A DNA stretch of 64,000 bases, taken from assembly GCF_036607905.1 (NCBI RefSeq), contig NZ_CP144555.1:3224001-3288000 (forward strand). Direction: 5' to 3'. Positions 23,490 to 35,242 of the stretch are shown here, in pieces. The position numbers and the translations under genes were made by a program. This stretch comes from Streptomyces sp. SCSIO 75703 (lineage in GTDB: Bacteria; Actinomycetota; Actinomycetes; Streptomycetales; Streptomycetaceae). Below the pieces are notes generated by a model. The model was not told the origin of the DNA. It searched no databases and saw nothing but the letters and a program-made list of their open reading frames with translations. Every line of letters begins with the position of its first letter. Within the stretch, counting starts at the first letter, position 1.

Positions 23490-24953
23490 TCAGGACGAGG
23501 CCGGGAGCACTCCCGTCCAGTACACGGTCCCCGCGCACGCGTGGGACACCGTGGCCGTCGCCGCCCCCGAGCCTCCCTCGGGGGCGTACGTCACCGCCAC
23601 GCCGGCGTCGGCCGGCGCGTCCTCGGTGACGAGCTGGGTCTGGGGGTCTGTGTCGCCGCCGGTGGAGCCGCCGCTGTTCGTGGCGACGTCCTCGGAGGGC
23701 GTCGGGTCGGGCGAGGCACCGCCGGGGGTGCCACCCGTGCTGGGGCAGGTCTCCGAGGGCACCCAGGCGAACCGCACCTCGTAGGAGGAGCCCGGCGCCA
23801 GGGTCAGCGAGGCGGCCTCCAGCGACGGGTCGGGCAGGGCCGCCGCCGCATCCCCGGCCGTGTGCCGCGCGGTGCCGATCCGGCCGGCGTCCGCCGCGCC
23901 CAGGGCACTGACGGAGAGGCTGCCGGGACCGGCGACGGTACACCCGGCCGCGGAGACGTTGGTGACGCGGAAGGTGCCGTAGACGGCGCCGGTGGAGTCG
24001 GGGGCCGAGCTGCTCGCGACGGCCGGCCCGAGCCGGCCCGCCGTACACGCGCCGGAGTCGGCGTCGCCGCCGGCGGAGGGGTCGGCGGCGTCGGGCGAGC
24101 CCGCGGCGGCGCCGGTCTCGGCGTCGTCCGGCGTACGCGCCGGTCCGGTGCCGTGCTCGCCCTCGGCCGGGCCGCCGGTGCCGGCGGTGCCACCGCGCCC
24201 GCCGGCCGGGTCGGTGCCCTGGGTGGCGCCGCCCTGCGCCTGGGAGGCGCTGCCGGCGACGGAGGGGTCGGCGCCGAGTCCTCCGGCGGAGGAGACGTGC
24301 ACGACGGCGGGGACGGCCGTGCCGAGGAAGAGCGCGGCGGCGGCGAGGCCGACGGCGGCCTGGCGCTTGCGGGCCCGGCGCGCGGGCACGGCGCGGCGCA
24401 GGTGCTCCAGCGTGCCGTCGCGGGGCGCCACCTCCCGTACCGCCTGGTGCAGGAGACCGCGCAGCGCGGCCTCGTCGCCGCCGAGCGCGTCGGGCTCCTC
24501 CCCGTCCGCGGCCCGGGGGGCCGGCACGAGGGCGATGGGCGCCCTGTCACCGGAGGTGCCCCCGGCGCCTTCGGGACCGGGGCCCTCCGGAACGGGGGCG
24601 ACCGGAGCGGTGCCGTCGGCGGCCGGGACGGCGGGTGCGGTGCCGTCGGCGGCCGGCGGGCTTTCCGGGCCCGAGTCGTCCGGGTCCGGGCCCTCCGACG
24701 TCGGATCGTCGTCCGGCGTGGCGGCCGGCGGGCCCGGCAGGTGGTCGGTGGGGGTGTCCCCGGGGGTGGGGCCCGGGTCGGCGGGGCCGTGGTTCACAGT
24801 TCCGTTCCCAGCGTGCGTGTGCGTCGGTTCGTGCGTGTGCGGGCGCGGCGGCCCGGCGTCGGCGCCGTCCGGCGGCGCCTCCTCGTACGGGGCCGGCCCC
24901 CCGGGGGCGTCCCGGCCCTCGGCGGCGTCCCGCCGCGCGTCCCCGGCGCTCAT
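23490..24953 (-). CDS. Membrane-anchored partner of the ECF sigma factor (anti-sigma-like)
   Basis: A 487-residue protein overlapping the sigma gene by 4 bp. Residues 1-150 are Pro/Gly/Asp-rich and disordered (His/Thr runs such as HTHEPTHTHAG). A helical segment at about 160-200 (EAALRGLLHQAVREVAP) leads to one membrane helix at 200-222 (QAAVGLAAAALFLGTAVPAVV). Outside lies a Ser/Gly/Ala linker and a beta-rich domain (about 310-487, VYGTFRVTNVSAAGCTVAG) with paired Cys residues, resembling DUF4232-like extracytoplasmic domains. The coupling and topology suggest it holds or informs the sigma factor, but no zinc-type anti-sigma motif is seen. Confidence 0.75.
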   Translation of the reverse strand: MSAGDARRDAAEGRDAPGGPAPYEEAPPDGADAGPPRPHTHEPTHTHAGNGTVNHGPADPGPTPGDTPTDHLPGPPAATPDDDPTSEGPDPDDSGPESPPAADGTAPAVPAADGTAPVAPVPEGPGPEGAGGTSGDRAPIALVPAPRAADGEEPDALGGDEAALRGLLHQAVREVAPRDGTLEHLRRAVPARRARKRQAAVGLAAAALFLGTAVPAVVHVSSAGGLGADPSVAGSASQAQGGATQGTDPAGGRGGTAGTGGPAEGEHGTGPARTPDDAETGAAAGSPDAADPSAGGDADSGACTAGRLGPAVASSSAPDSTGAVYGTFRVTNVSAAGCTVAGPGSLSVSALGAADAGRIGTARHTAGDAAAALPDPSLEAASLTLAPGSSYEVRFAWVPSETCPSTGGTPGGASPDPTPSEDVATNSGGSTGGDTDPQTQLVTEDAPADAGVAVTYAPEGGSGAATATVSHACAGTVYWTGVLPASS

Positions 24954-25633
24954 GTCGTGGCTCCCATGGCCACTCTGAGCGCCGCCATGCCGCGCGATCC
25001 GTACGCCTTGACCGAGCCCAGGGATATGCCGAGCGTCTCGGCGACCTGAGCCTCGGTCATGTCCGCGAAGTAGCGCAGGACCAGCACCTCGCGCTGGCGG
25101 CGCTGGAGCCCCTTCATCGCCTGGATCAGCGAGTCGCGCTCCAGGCGGTCGTAGGCGCCCTCCTCCGCGCTCGCCATGTCGGGCATCGGCTTGGAGAGCA
25201 GCTTGAGGCCGAGGATGCGCCGGCGCAGCGCGGACCGCGAGAGGTTGACGACGGTCTGCCGCAGGTAGGCGAGGGTCTTGTCCCGGTCGCGGACGCGCTT
25301 GCGCGCCGAGTGGACGCGGATGAACGCCTCCTGGACGACGTCCTCGCAGGACGCGGTGTCGTCCAGGAGCAGCGCGGCGAGGCCGAGCAGCGACCGGTAG
25401 TGGGCCCGGTACGTCTCCGTGAGGTGGTCGACGGTGGTGCCCGTCACCACGCTCTCCTCCGCGCCGTCGCGCTGTTCGGTGAGGCGGGCCGGCCGCGCCG
25501 CGGGCATGGGCGCGATCACCGGCATGCCACCGGCCGCGCCGACGGCGCGGGGACGAGGGGGCCGGACGGGCCGGACGGCTGCCCGCAGAGCCGCACCGCG
25601 TGTCGCCGCGGTGAAGTCGAGTACCTCTGCCAC
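24950..25633 (-). CDS. SigE-family ECF RNA polymerase sigma factor
   Basis: A 227-residue protein starting at GTG 25633 with AAGGGGG 10 nt upstream; the open frame runs to 25708 but lacks a site. Sigma region 2 covers about 65-130 (ETYRAHYRSLLGLAALLLDD, CEDVVQEAFIRVH, YLRQTVVNLSRSALRR). Sigma region 4 covers about 165-220 (LQRRQREVLVLRYFADMTEAQVAETLGISLGSVKAYGSRG). The N-terminal 60 residues are an unusual basic, Pro/Ala-rich extension. It is co-translated with a membrane protein that likely controls it. The ribosome site is enclosed in a hairpin (25646-25663). Confidence 0.9.
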   Translation of the reverse strand: MAEVLDFTAATRGAALRAAVRPVRPPRPRAVGAAGGMPVIAPMPAARPARLTEQRDGAEESVVTGTTVDHLTETYRAHYRSLLGLAALLLDDTASCEDVVQEAFIRVHSARKRVRDRDKTLAYLRQTVVNLSRSALRRRILGLKLLSKPMPDMASAEEGAYDRLERDSLIQAMKGLQRRQREVLVLRYFADMTEAQVAETLGISLGSVKAYGSRGMAALRVAMGATT

Positions 25634-26004
25634 GCCAGTTGGACCCCCTTGCCCCCGCAAGGGTTGTACGTGCCGGACGTCACGTTCCCGTCCGTGCCGG
25701 ACCGCCACCCGTCCGACACCGCGTCAAAGGCCCTCATACGCCCCGCTCATCCCCTATGTCGCTGTGAACGGGCGTCCCCTCGCGCCCGCCGCCGGCGGCC
25801 CCGCGCCGGCACACCTGTGTCCCCACGCCCCGAAGAGGGTGACCGCAAAGACGCTCCCCGCCGCCGCGCGGTTGCGGGGGGCGGGGAGGAAATCCTCCGA
25901 TGCCGACGGGCGCGGGACAAGTGCCCCGGTTCGTCTTCCGGATCACATCCCGTACGGGAATCCTAGAGAACGAACGTCTCGGTGGCCGAGGATTTTTGCC
26001 GTGG
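25634..26004. other. Region between the sigma gene and asd
   Basis: This 371-bp stretch has no gene. It holds the sigma-factor leader: a hairpin at 25646-25663 (CCCTTGC / GCAAGGG, 4-nt loop) whose one arm on the minus strand is the ribosome site AAGGGGG. The part next to asd (25900-26004) is less GC-rich (for example GAATCCTAGAGAACGAACG) and probably contains trailer sequence of asd and the sigma promoter. No further gene is seen. Confidence 0.5.
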
Positions 26005-27117
26005 TCAGCCCGTCTCGGCGGCGACCAGCTCGGCGATCTGCACCGCGTTGAGGGCGGCGCCCTTGCGCAGGTTGTCCCCGCAGACGAAGAGTTCCAGGGC
26101 GGTCGGGTCGTCCAGCGCCCGCCGGACCCGGCCGACCCAGGCGGGGTCGGTGCCGACCGCGTCGGCGGGGGTGGGGAACTCGCCGGCGGCCGGGTTGTCG
26201 AAGAGGACGACCCCGGGGGCGGTGTCCAGGATCTCCCGGGCCCGCTCCACGGTGACCTCGTCCTCGAAGCGGGCGTGCAGGGTGAGGGAGTGCGTGGTGA
26301 CCACCGGGACCCGCACGCAGGTGACGGCGACGGGCAGCCGGGGCAGGCCGAGGATCTTGCGGGTCTCGTCCCGCACCTTCATCTCCTCCGAGGACCAGCC
26401 GTCCTCCCGCGGCGAGCCGGCCCACGGCACGACGTTCAGCGCGACCGGCTCCAGGAAGGGGCCGGTGTCCTCGCCGACGGCCCGGCGCAGGTCCCCGGGG
26501 TGGGTGCCCAGTTCGGTGCCGGCCACCGCGGAGAGCTGGCGGCGCAGCGTCTCCACGCCCACCCGCCCGGCCCCGCTCACCGCCTGGAACGCGGTGGCGA
26601 CCAGGTCGCGCAGCCCGAACTCGGCGTGCAGCGCGCCCAGCGCCACGATCATCGAGAGGGTCGTGCAGTTGGGGTTGGCCACGATCCCGCGCGGACGCAG
26701 CCGGGCGGCGTGCGGATTGACCTCGGGCACGACGAGCGGCACGTCCGGGTCCATCCGGAAGGCGCCGGAGTTGTCGATCACGACCACGCCGCGCCCGGCG
26801 GCCACCGGCACCCACCGGGCGGTGACCTCGTCGGGCAGGTCGAACACGGCGACGTCGACCCCGTCGAAGACGTCCTCGGTGAGCGCCACCACCTCGGTCT
26901 CCTCGCCGCGCACGGTCAGCTTGCGGCCGGCCGAACGGGACGAGGCGATCAGGCGGATCTCGCCCCAGACGTCCGCGTGCTGCGAGACGATCTGGAGCAC
27001 GACCGAGCCGACCGCGCCGGTCGCCCCCACGACCGCGAGCACGGGCCGGCCGGTGCGGTCCGCGGCCCGGACCTGCGAGGCCGGTGCGGCCCACCCCGGG
27101 TGTCCGGTGCCGGACAT
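26005..27117 (-). CDS. asd: Aspartate-semialdehyde dehydrogenase
   Basis: A 370-residue protein whose ATG at 27117 shares one base with the lysC stop. It reduces aspartyl phosphate to the semialdehyde for the lysine/diaminopimelate, threonine and methionine branch. The NADP-binding motif VVGATGAVGSVVL lies at about 28-40. The catalytic Cys is in VANPNCTTLSM and the substrate Arg region is SGAGRVGVETL. The acid-base His lies in THSLTLHARF. The first 22 residues form an extra tail. It forms one operon with lysC. Confidence 0.95.
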   Translation of the reverse strand: MSGTGHPGWAAPASQVRAADRTGRPVLAVVGATGAVGSVVLQIVSQHADVWGEIRLIASSRSAGRKLTVRGEETEVVALTEDVFDGVDVAVFDLPDEVTARWVPVAAGRGVVVIDNSGAFRMDPDVPLVVPEVNPHAARLRPRGIVANPNCTTLSMIVALGALHAEFGLRDLVATAFQAVSGAGRVGVETLRRQLSAVAGTELGTHPGDLRRAVGEDTGPFLEPVALNVVPWAGSPREDGWSSEEMKVRDETRKILGLPRLPVAVTCVRVPVVTTHSLTLHARFEDEVTVERAREILDTAPGVVLFDNPAAGEFPTPADAVGTDPAWVGRVRRALDDPTALELFVCGDNLRKGAALNAVQIAELVAAETG

Positions 27118-28394
27118 CAGCGGCCGGTGCCTCCGTAGACGACGGCCTGGTCGCTGTCGGCGTCGAGTCCGAAGGCGGTGTGCACGGCGCGGACGGCCTC
27201 GGTCACATCGTCCTTGCGGGTGACGACCGAGATGCGGATCTCGGACGTCGAGATCAGCTCGATGTTGACCCCGGCGTCGGACAGGGCGGTGAAGAAGTCG
27301 GCGGTGACGCCCGGGTTGGCCTTCATCCCGGCGCCGACGAGGGAGATCTTGCCGATCTGGTCGTCGTAGCGCAGGGAGTCGAAGCCGATGCCCGCGCGGT
27401 TCTTCTCCAGCGCGTCGATGGCCTTGCGGCCCTCGGACTTGGGCAGCGTGAAGGAGATGTCCGTCAGGCCCGTGGAGGCGGCGGAGACGTTCTGCACGAC
27501 CATGTCGATGTTGACTTCGGCATCGGCGATGGTCCGGAAGATCGAGGCGGCCTCGCCCGGCTTGTCCGGCACGCCGACGACCGTGATCTTGGCCTCGGAG
27601 GTGTCGTGTGCGACACCGGAGATGATGGCCTGCTCCACCCTCTTGTCCCCTTGCTCGATCGGCTCGCTGCTGACCCACGTGCCGCGCAGTCCGCTGAAGG
27701 AGGAGCGGACGTGGATCGGGATGTCGTACCGGCGCGCGTACTCCACACAGCGGTGGAGGAGCACCTTGGAGCCGGAGGCGGCAAGCTCCAGCATGTCCTC
27801 GAAGGAGATCCAGTCGATCTTCTTCGCCTTGGGCACCACGCGCGGGTCGGCGGTGAACACGCCGTCCACGTCGGTGTAGATCTCGCACACGTCGGCGTCG
27901 AGCGCGGCGGCCAGGGCCACGGCCGTGGTGTCGCTGCCGCCGCGGCCGAGCGTGGTGATGTCCTTCTTGTCCTGGCTGACGCCCTGGAAGCCGGCCACGA
28001 TGGCGATGTTGCCGCCGTCCACGGAGGCGCGGATGCGGCCGGGGGTGACGTCGATGATCCGGGCCTTGTTGTGGACCGAGTCGGTGATGACTCCCGCCTG
28101 GCTCCCGGTGAAGGACTGGGCCTCGTGGCCCAGGTTTTTGATCGCCATAGCCAGCAGGGCCATGGAGATGCGTTCTCCGGCGGTCAGCAGCATGTCGAGC
28201 TCGCGTCCCGCGGGAATCGGGGAAACCTGCTCGGCGAGATCGATCAACTCGTCCGTCGTGTCGCCCATCGCGGAAACGACGGCGACCACCTGGTTGCCGT
28301 TCTTCTTCGCTTCCACGATCCGCTTGGCGACGCGCTTGATGCCTTCGGCATCGGCTACGGAGGAGCCTCCGTACTTCTGCACGACAAGGCCCAC
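27117..28394 (-). CDS. lysC: Aspartokinase (alpha, with internal beta start)
   Basis: A 425-residue protein with GTG at 28394 behind GAGGAG. The kinase domain opens with [20 protein letters not shown] and carries [19 protein letters not shown]. Two ACT domains fill about 265-425 and bind lysine/threonine for feedback control ([20 protein letters not shown]). An internal GTG at 27638, preceded by AAGGGG with 8 nt spacing, would give a 173-residue beta subunit made only of the ACT domains, as known in other actinobacterial aspartokinases. It phosphorylates aspartate; asd follows. Confidence 0.95.
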   Translation of the reverse strand: MGLVVQKYGGSSVADAEGIKRVAKRIVEAKKNGNQVVAVVSAMGDTTDELIDLAEQVSPIPAGRELDMLLTAGERISMALLAMAIKNLGHEAQSFTGSQAGVITDSVHNKARIIDVTPGRIRASVDGGNIAIVAGFQGVSQDKKDITTLGRGGSDTTAVALAAALDADVCEIYTDVDGVFTADPRVVPKAKKIDWISFEDMLELAASGSKVLLHRCVEYARRYDIPIHVRSSFSGLRGTWVSSEPIEQGDKRVEQAIISGVAHDTSEAKITVVGVPDKPGEAASIFRTIADAEVNIDMVVQNVSAASTGLTDISFTLPKSEGRKAIDALEKNRAGIGFDSLRYDDQIGKISLVGAGMKANPGVTADFFTALSDAGVNIELISTSEIRISVVTRKDDVTEAVRAVHTAFGLDADSDQAVVYGGTGR

Positions 28395-28631
28395 GTGCGC
28401 TCCTCGCTCAATCCGTCTCTTTCCGCACGTGCGTATATGCACTGCGGTCGGCTCATTTTACCGAGCGTCCGGAATTCCCCCCCGCGGTACCGCATCGTGA
28501 GATTTCCGGGCTCTCGTTTCAGGCTGGCTCATGCCCACGAGAGGGCCCCTCACTCGGAAAAGTGCGGTGTGTCACACGGCCGCGAACGCCCTTGGCCGAC
28601 GGATGGGCCGGGGGAACGCCCTCCGTCCGGA
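28395..28631. promoter_or_regulatory. lysC-asd upstream region
   Basis: This is 237 bp between DUF5063 and lysC, relatively AT-rich for the window (GGCTCATTTTACCG). It probably contains the lysC promoter; I could not choose hexamers with confidence, and no riboswitch-like fold was recognised. Confidence 0.35.
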
Positions 28632-29291
28632 TCAGGTGACCGGGCGCAGTCCGAGCGGGCCGGCGATCTCGCGGGCCATCACCCGGCCGGCCTCCTTCTC
28701 CAGCGTGTCGTCGCCGAGGTGCTGGTCGGTGTCGAGGCCGTCGAGGGCCTCCAGCGGCTGGTCGAGACGGACGTGGGCGACCACCGACTGGAGGGCGCGC
28801 AGGCTCGCCGAGGCCGTGGAGCCCCAGTTGGAGAAGTACGAGAACTGCCACCACCACAGGGCCTCGGTGGTGCGGCCGGCCCGGTAGTGGACCATGCCGT
28901 GGCGCAGGTCGGTGATGACGTCGGCGAGGTCGTCGGAGATCCGGGCCGGGACGGGGGCGCGGCGCGGCTCGTAGGGGTCGAAGACCTCGGAGTAGACGTC
29001 GATGGGCTCCAGCAGGCGGGCGAGGTTCTCGCGGAGTTCGTCCACGTCCGGCTCCGGGCCGGGGTCCGGTTCGTAGCGCTCCTCCGGGAGGATGTCCTCG
29101 TGGGCGCCCAGCCGGCCGCCCGCCAGCATGAGCTGGGAGACCTCCAGCAGCAGGAAGGGCACCGCCGAGTCCGGTTCGGCGCCCTTGGCGACCTCCGTGA
29201 CGGCGACCAGGAAGCTCTCGATCTGGTCGGCGATCTGGACCGCGAAGTCGTCGGGATTCTGGTGGGTCGCGTGCAGCGTGGCGTCAGACAT
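28632..29291 (-). CDS. DUF5063 domain protein
   Basis: A 219-residue protein with an ATG overlapping the recR stop by 8 bp. It is helical and acidic, with conserved stretches such as [20 protein letters not shown] near the start, [12 protein letters not shown] and [22 protein letters not shown] around 145-165. There are no membrane or catalytic motifs. The gene regularly follows recR in streptomycetes, which the overlap here also shows, but its role is unknown. A link to recombination repair is only suggested by position. Confidence 0.88.
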   Translation of the reverse strand: MSDATLHATHQNPDDFAVQIADQIESFLVAVTEVAKGAEPDSAVPFLLLEVSQLMLAGGRLGAHEDILPEERYEPDPGPEPDVDELRENLARLLEPIDVYSEVFDPYEPRRAPVPARISDDLADVITDLRHGMVHYRAGRTTEALWWWQFSYFSNWGSTASASLRALQSVVAHVRLDQPLEALDGLDTDQHLGDDTLEKEAGRVMAREIAGPLGLRPVT

Positions 29292-29883
29292 CTAGGAGTC
29301 GTCTCCCCTCGAAGGCGCGTCCGAGGGTCACCTCGTCCGCGTACTCCAGGTCACCGCCCACCGGAAGGCCGCTCGCCAGGCGGGTGACCTTGAGCCCCAT
29401 GGGCTTGATCATGCGGGCGAGGTAGGTGGCCGTGGCCTCGCCCTCCAGATTCGGGTCCGTGGCCAGGATCAGCTCCGTGACCGTGCCGTCGGCCAGCCGG
29501 GCGAGCAGTTCGCGGATGCGCAGGTCGTCGGGGCCGACGCCGTCGATGGGGCTGATCGCGCCGCCGAGCACGTGGTACCGGCCGCGGAACTCGCGGGTGC
29601 GCTCGATCGCGACGACGTCCTTGGGCTCCTCCACCACGCAGACGACCGACGGGTCGCGCCGCGGGTCGCGGCAGATGCCGCACAGCTCCTCCTGCGCCAC
29701 GTTGCCGCAGGTGGCGCAGAAGCGGACCTTCGCCTTGACCTCCATGAGGGCCTGGGCGAGGCGCCGTACGTCGGCCGGTTCGGCCTGGAGGACGTGGAAG
29801 GCGATCCGCTGCGCGCTCTTGGGCCCGACGCCGGGCAGCCGCCCCAGCTCGTCGATGAGGTCCTGGACCACGCCTTCGTACAA
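29284..29883 (-). CDS. recR: Recombination mediator RecR
   Basis: A 199-residue protein of family length with a TTG start behind AAGGACGG. The N-terminal helix-hairpin-helix ([21 protein letters not shown]) binds DNA. The four-Cys zinc finger is complete ([19 protein letters not shown]). A Toprim domain follows ([16 protein letters not shown], and [20 protein letters not shown]). It helps RecFO load RecA at gaps. Its gene follows the ybaB-like gene by 57 bp. Confidence 0.96.
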   Translation of the reverse strand: MYEGVVQDLIDELGRLPGVGPKSAQRIAFHVLQAEPADVRRLAQALMEVKAKVRFCATCGNVAQEELCGICRDPRRDPSVVCVVEEPKDVVAIERTREFRGRYHVLGGAISPIDGVGPDDLRIRELLARLADGTVTELILATDPNLEGEATATYLARMIKPMGLKVTRLASGLPVGGDLEYADEVTLGRAFEGRRLLDV

Positions 29884-29940
29884 CGGACTGCCGTCCTTCC
29901 TGAGGTTGCTGCTACGTACGGTAGAGGGCCGGGGCCCGTC

Positions 29941-30282
29941 TTAGAAGGGCAGACCGGGGATGCCGCCGCCGCCCAGTCCCTGGGCGAGCGGGCCGAGCTT
30001 CTGCTGCTGGAGGTTCTGCGCGTTCTCGTTGGCCGCCTGGACGGCGGCGACGATCAGGTCGGCGAGGGTCTCGGTGTCCTCCGGGTCCACCGCCTTGGGG
30101 TCGATCACCAGGCCGCGCAGCTCGCCCGAGCCGGTGACGGTGGCCTTCACCAGACCGCCGCCCGCCTGGCCGTCGACCTCGGTCCGCGCCAGTTCCTCCT
30201 GTGCGTTCGCCAGGTCCTGCTGCATCTTCTGGGCCTGCTGGAGCAGTTGCTGCATGTTGGGCTGGCCGCCACCGGGGATCAC
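29941..30282 (-). CDS. YbaB/EbfC nucleoid-associated protein
   Basis: A 113-residue protein with a GTG start behind AGGAG. A long helix, [20 protein letters not shown], precedes the beta sheet with [20 protein letters not shown], and a second helix carries [17 protein letters not shown]. The C-terminus is Gly-rich. These are the features of the dimeric tweezer-like EbfC family that coats DNA. Pairing with recR is standard in bacteria; dnaX, which often precedes them, is not here. Confidence 0.93.
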   Translation of the reverse strand: MIPGGGQPNMQQLLQQAQKMQQDLANAQEELARTEVDGQAGGGLVKATVTGSGELRGLVIDPKAVDPEDTETLADLIVAAVQAANENAQNLQQQKLGPLAQGLGGGGIPGLPF

Positions 30283-30591
30283 GTTCCGCTCCTGTCGCTG
30301 CGGGGTTCACCGCGGGAATTTCCCGCTCGGCACGAGCCTACGTGGTCCGCGCGGCCCTCGCCCTGGCACTCTTTCGAGTGAGGTGGCCGCCTGCCTTATA
30401 CCTGATCAACGCCTATGTCCGGACGGAATGCCCGCGAAACCTGGTTCCGGGCCACCCATTGGGGGGTAGGAAGGGGCGGCACGTCGGTCCCGGAGGTCGG
30501 GGGCGCGACCGAAGAGGCCATCCGTGCGCCGTGGCGTCGTCACGCACCGTGATCGCCTCGCCGAGCTGTCGTGATCAGTAGGGAGTGCCGG
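30283..30591. other. Divergent region between the YbaB-like and SLATT genes
   Basis: This is 309 bp without a gene. A short hairpin CACTC-TTTC-GAGTG lies at 30367-30380, and a stretch with TTGATC and TATAAG-like hexamers on the minus strand at about 30395-30412 is a promoter candidate for the ybaB-recR operon. There is no SRP-RNA-like sequence. Confidence 0.35.
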
Positions 30592-31344
30592 GTGGGTCAG
30601 CCGGAGATGCAGCCCGAGGGGCCGCCGCAGGACGGGAGGGGCGGTGAGGGGGCGGCCGGGCTGCGGCCGGGCGACCTGACGGGGCGGCCGTTTCCGCTCG
30701 GGGACTGGTCGGTGCCCGCGGAGCGGCTGGACGAGCTGTACCGGTGGGTGGAGCGCGGCGCGCTGGACACCGCCGCCTGGTACCTGGCGGACCGGACGGG
30801 CAAGCGGCGGGCCGCGCGGCTGTTGCGGTGCGGGGCGGCGGCGGGCGCCGTCACCGGGGCCGCGCTGCCGCTGCTGGACCTGGCGGGGGTCACGGTCGGG
30901 GTCGCGCCGTGGGGGTACCTGGCGGTGCTGCTCGCGGTGGCGTGCGTGGCCGGGGACCGGTACTTCGGGCTGACGTCCGGCTGGATACGGGACGTGGCGA
31001 CGGCGCAGGCCGTGCAGCGCAGGCTCCAGGTGCTCCAGTTCGACTGGGCCTCGGAGAGCGTGCGCGAGGTGCTGGGCCCGGCCGACGGCACGGCGAGCGA
31101 GGCGGCCGAGCGGTGCCTGCTGGTGCTGCGGCGCTTCTCGGAGGACCTGACGGAGCTGGTGCGGGCGGAGACGGCGGACTGGATGGTCGGCTTCCGCACC
31201 GGTTCGCCCCCGCTCGGCCTCCAGTCGGTGCCGTCCGGCGGCACGCGCGCGGAGGGCGGCCCGTCCGCCCAGGGCCGCTTCTCCATCCCGCAGCCCGGCG
31301 CCCGCCCCAACATGCCCCGCCAGCGGCCCCCGGAGCCCCGCTGA
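30592..31344 (+). CDS. SLATT-domain membrane protein
   Basis: A 250-residue protein with GTG at 30592 preceded by TAGGGAG; an in-frame GTG 21 bp upstream is less well placed. A charged helix, RLDELYRWVERGALDTAAWYL, is followed by RRAARLLRCGAAAGAVTGAALP and two membrane helices (about 83-105 and 109-127). Then come YFGLTSGWIRDVATAQAVQRRL and a long cytoplasmic helix. This is the order of the SLATT family of two-helix proteins, proposed to form pores in nucleotide-signal conflict systems. Here it sits alone in a housekeeping region and is likely a core streptomycete gene. Confidence 0.78.
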   Translation: MGQPEMQPEGPPQDGRGGEGAAGLRPGDLTGRPFPLGDWSVPAERLDELYRWVERGALDTAAWYLADRTGKRRAARLLRCGAAAGAVTGAALPLLDLAGVTVGVAPWGYLAVLLAVACVAGDRYFGLTSGWIRDVATAQAVQRRLQVLQFDWASESVREVLGPADGTASEAAERCLLVLRRFSEDLTELVRAETADWMVGFRTGSPPLGLQSVPSGGTRAEGGPSAQGRFSIPQPGARPNMPRQRPPEPR

Positions 31345-31398
31345 GGGCGCTCTCCCGCGGGCCGGCGCCCTGCGGGGTCGGGTGCGGGGCGGGCGGCC

Positions 31399-33525
<2,127 letters not shown>

Positions 33526-33855
33526 GCCGCGCCGCCCCTTCCCCCCGATGTGAGCAACAGCCCGAGGATAATGCGGGCCACCCGCGCGGTGTCCGGGAGT
33601 TGTCCACGGTTCGGTAACAGGCCGCTTCCGGCCAGACCGGCGACACCGCGCACACCCTGTCCCGCGCCCCGCCCGTGCACCCGGCCCCGCGCCCCGCCCG
33701 CGCACCCGGCCCTGCCCCGCGCCCCTCCCCGGCGACACTCCCGGCCGCGCCCCGCCCTCGGGACGCCCGCGCGTGGACAACCTGTCGTGGATTGGGCCCG
33801 CCCGCAGACAGGACGCCGATTCCGTTTCCGCATCGCGGACACCTACGCTCGCCGC
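33526..33855. other. Divergent region between the kinase and aminotransferase genes
   Basis: This 330-bp region has no gene. Two 25-bp tandem units begin GCGCCCCGCCCG and lie at 33664-33688 and 33689-33713 with two differences; a partial third follows. Promoters for both divergent genes must lie here. The segment 33775-33850, with GTGGACAACCTGTCGTGG, is the least GC-rich and most likely serves the aminotransferase gene. Confidence 0.4.
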
Positions 33856-35211
33856 ATGACCCCTCAGCCCCATCCCCAGGCCGGCGCGGCCGTGAAGGCA
33901 GCGGACCGCGCGCACGTCTTCCACTCCTGGTCCGCTCAGGAGCTCATCGACCCGCTCGCCGTCGCGGGCGCCGAGGGCTCGTACTTCTGGGACTACGACG
34001 GCAACCGGTACCTCGACCTCACCAGCGGTCTCGTCTACACGAACGTCGGCTACCAGCACCCGAAGGTCGTCGCCGCGATCCAGGAGCAGGCGGCGCGGAT
34101 GACGACGTTCGCGCCCGCGTTCGCCGTCGAGGCGCGCTCCGAGGCGGCCCGGCTGATCGCCGAGCGCACCCCCGGCGACCTGGACAAGGTCTTCTTCACC
34201 AACGGCGGCGCGGACGCGGTCGAGCACGCCGTGCGGATGGCGCGGCTGCACACCGGGCGGCCGAAGGTGCTGTCGGCGTACCGCTCGTACCACGGCGGCA
34301 CGCAGCAGGCGATCAACATCACCGGCGACCCGCGCCGCTGGGCCTCCGACGGTGCCGCGGCGGGCGTCGTGCACTTCTGGGCGCCGTTCCTCTACCGCTC
34401 CCGCTTCTACGCGGAGACGGAGGAGCAGGAGTGCGCGCGGGCGCTGGAGCACCTGGAGACGACGATCGCCTTCGAGGGTCCGGGGACCGTCGCCGCGATC
34501 GTCCTGGAGACGGTCCCGGGCACGGCCGGGATCATGCCGCCGCCCCCCGGCTACCTCGCCGGGGTCCGCGAGATCTGCGACAGGCACGGCATCGTCTTCG
34601 TCCTGGACGAGGTCATGGCCGGTTTCGGACGGACCGGCGAGTGGTTCGCGGCCGACCTCTACGACGTCGTGCCCGACCTGATGACCTTCGCCAAGGGGGT
34701 CAACTCGGGGTACGTGCCGCTGGGCGGCATCGCCATCTCGGGGAAGATCGCGGAGACGTTCGCGCGGCGCCCCTACCCGGGCGGGCTCACCTACTCCGGG
34801 CACCCGCTGGCCTGCGCCGCCGCCGTGGCCACCATCAACGTGATGGCCGAGGAGGGCATCGTCGAGCACGCCGCCCGGGTGGGCGCCGACGTCCTCGGCC
34901 CGGCCCTGCGGGAGCTGGCGGAGCGCCACCCGAGCGTCGGCGAGGTGCGCGGTGTCGGCATGTTCTGGGCGCTGGAACTGGTGCGGAACCGGGAGACGCG
35001 CGAGCCGCTGGTGCCGTACAACGCGGCCGGGGCGGACAACGCGCCGATGGCCGCGTTCGCCGCCGCGGCGAAGGCGCAGGGCGTGTGGCCCTTCGTCAAC
35101 ATGAACCGCACCCACGTGGTGCCGCCGTGCAACACGAGCGAGGCCGAGCTGAAGGAGGGCCTGGCGGCGCTCGACGCGGCGCTCTCCGTGGCGGACGAGC
35201 ACACGGAGTAG
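33856..35211 (+). CDS. Class III pyridoxal-phosphate aminotransferase
   Basis: A 451-residue protein with ATG at 33856. It follows the omega-aminotransferase layout: EGSYFWDYDGNRYLDLTSGL at the N-terminus and FTNGGADAVEHAVRMARLHTG for the phosphate site. FVLDEVMAGFGRTGEW carries the cofactor Asp, and MTFAKGVNSGYVPLGG contains the Schiff-base Lys. GLTYSGHPLACAAAVATI follows. It likely moves an amino group between an omega-amino acid or amine and a keto acid. The GntR gene 110 bp downstream suggests inducible catabolism. The exact substrate is open. Confidence 0.92.
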   Translation: MTPQPHPQAGAAVKAADRAHVFHSWSAQELIDPLAVAGAEGSYFWDYDGNRYLDLTSGLVYTNVGYQHPKVVAAIQEQAARMTTFAPAFAVEARSEAARLIAERTPGDLDKVFFTNGGADAVEHAVRMARLHTGRPKVLSAYRSYHGGTQQAINITGDPRRWASDGAAAGVVHFWAPFLYRSRFYAETEEQECARALEHLETTIAFEGPGTVAAIVLETVPGTAGIMPPPPGYLAGVREICDRHGIVFVLDEVMAGFGRTGEWFAADLYDVVPDLMTFAKGVNSGYVPLGGIAISGKIAETFARRPYPGGLTYSGHPLACAAAVATINVMAEEGIVEHAARVGADVLGPALRELAERHPSVGEVRGVGMFWALELVRNRETREPLVPYNAAGADNAPMAAFAAAAKAQGVWPFVNMNRTHVVPPCNTSEAELKEGLAALDAALSVADEHTE

Positions 35212-35242
35212 GGCAAGAATCGAACGCGTAAGGTGGCGTGCT

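Noticed and set aside
25666..25688. GGAAC and CGTAC boxes on the minus strand as an ECF autoregulated promoter for the sigma gene
   Set aside because: The spacer is only 13 bp, shorter than the usual 15-18 bp of ECF promoters, so it was not listed as a promoter.
30283..30591. SRP RNA or another structured RNA near ybaB-recR
   Set aside because: The conserved GGAAGCAGC-type loop of SRP RNA is not present and only a 5-bp hairpin was found.
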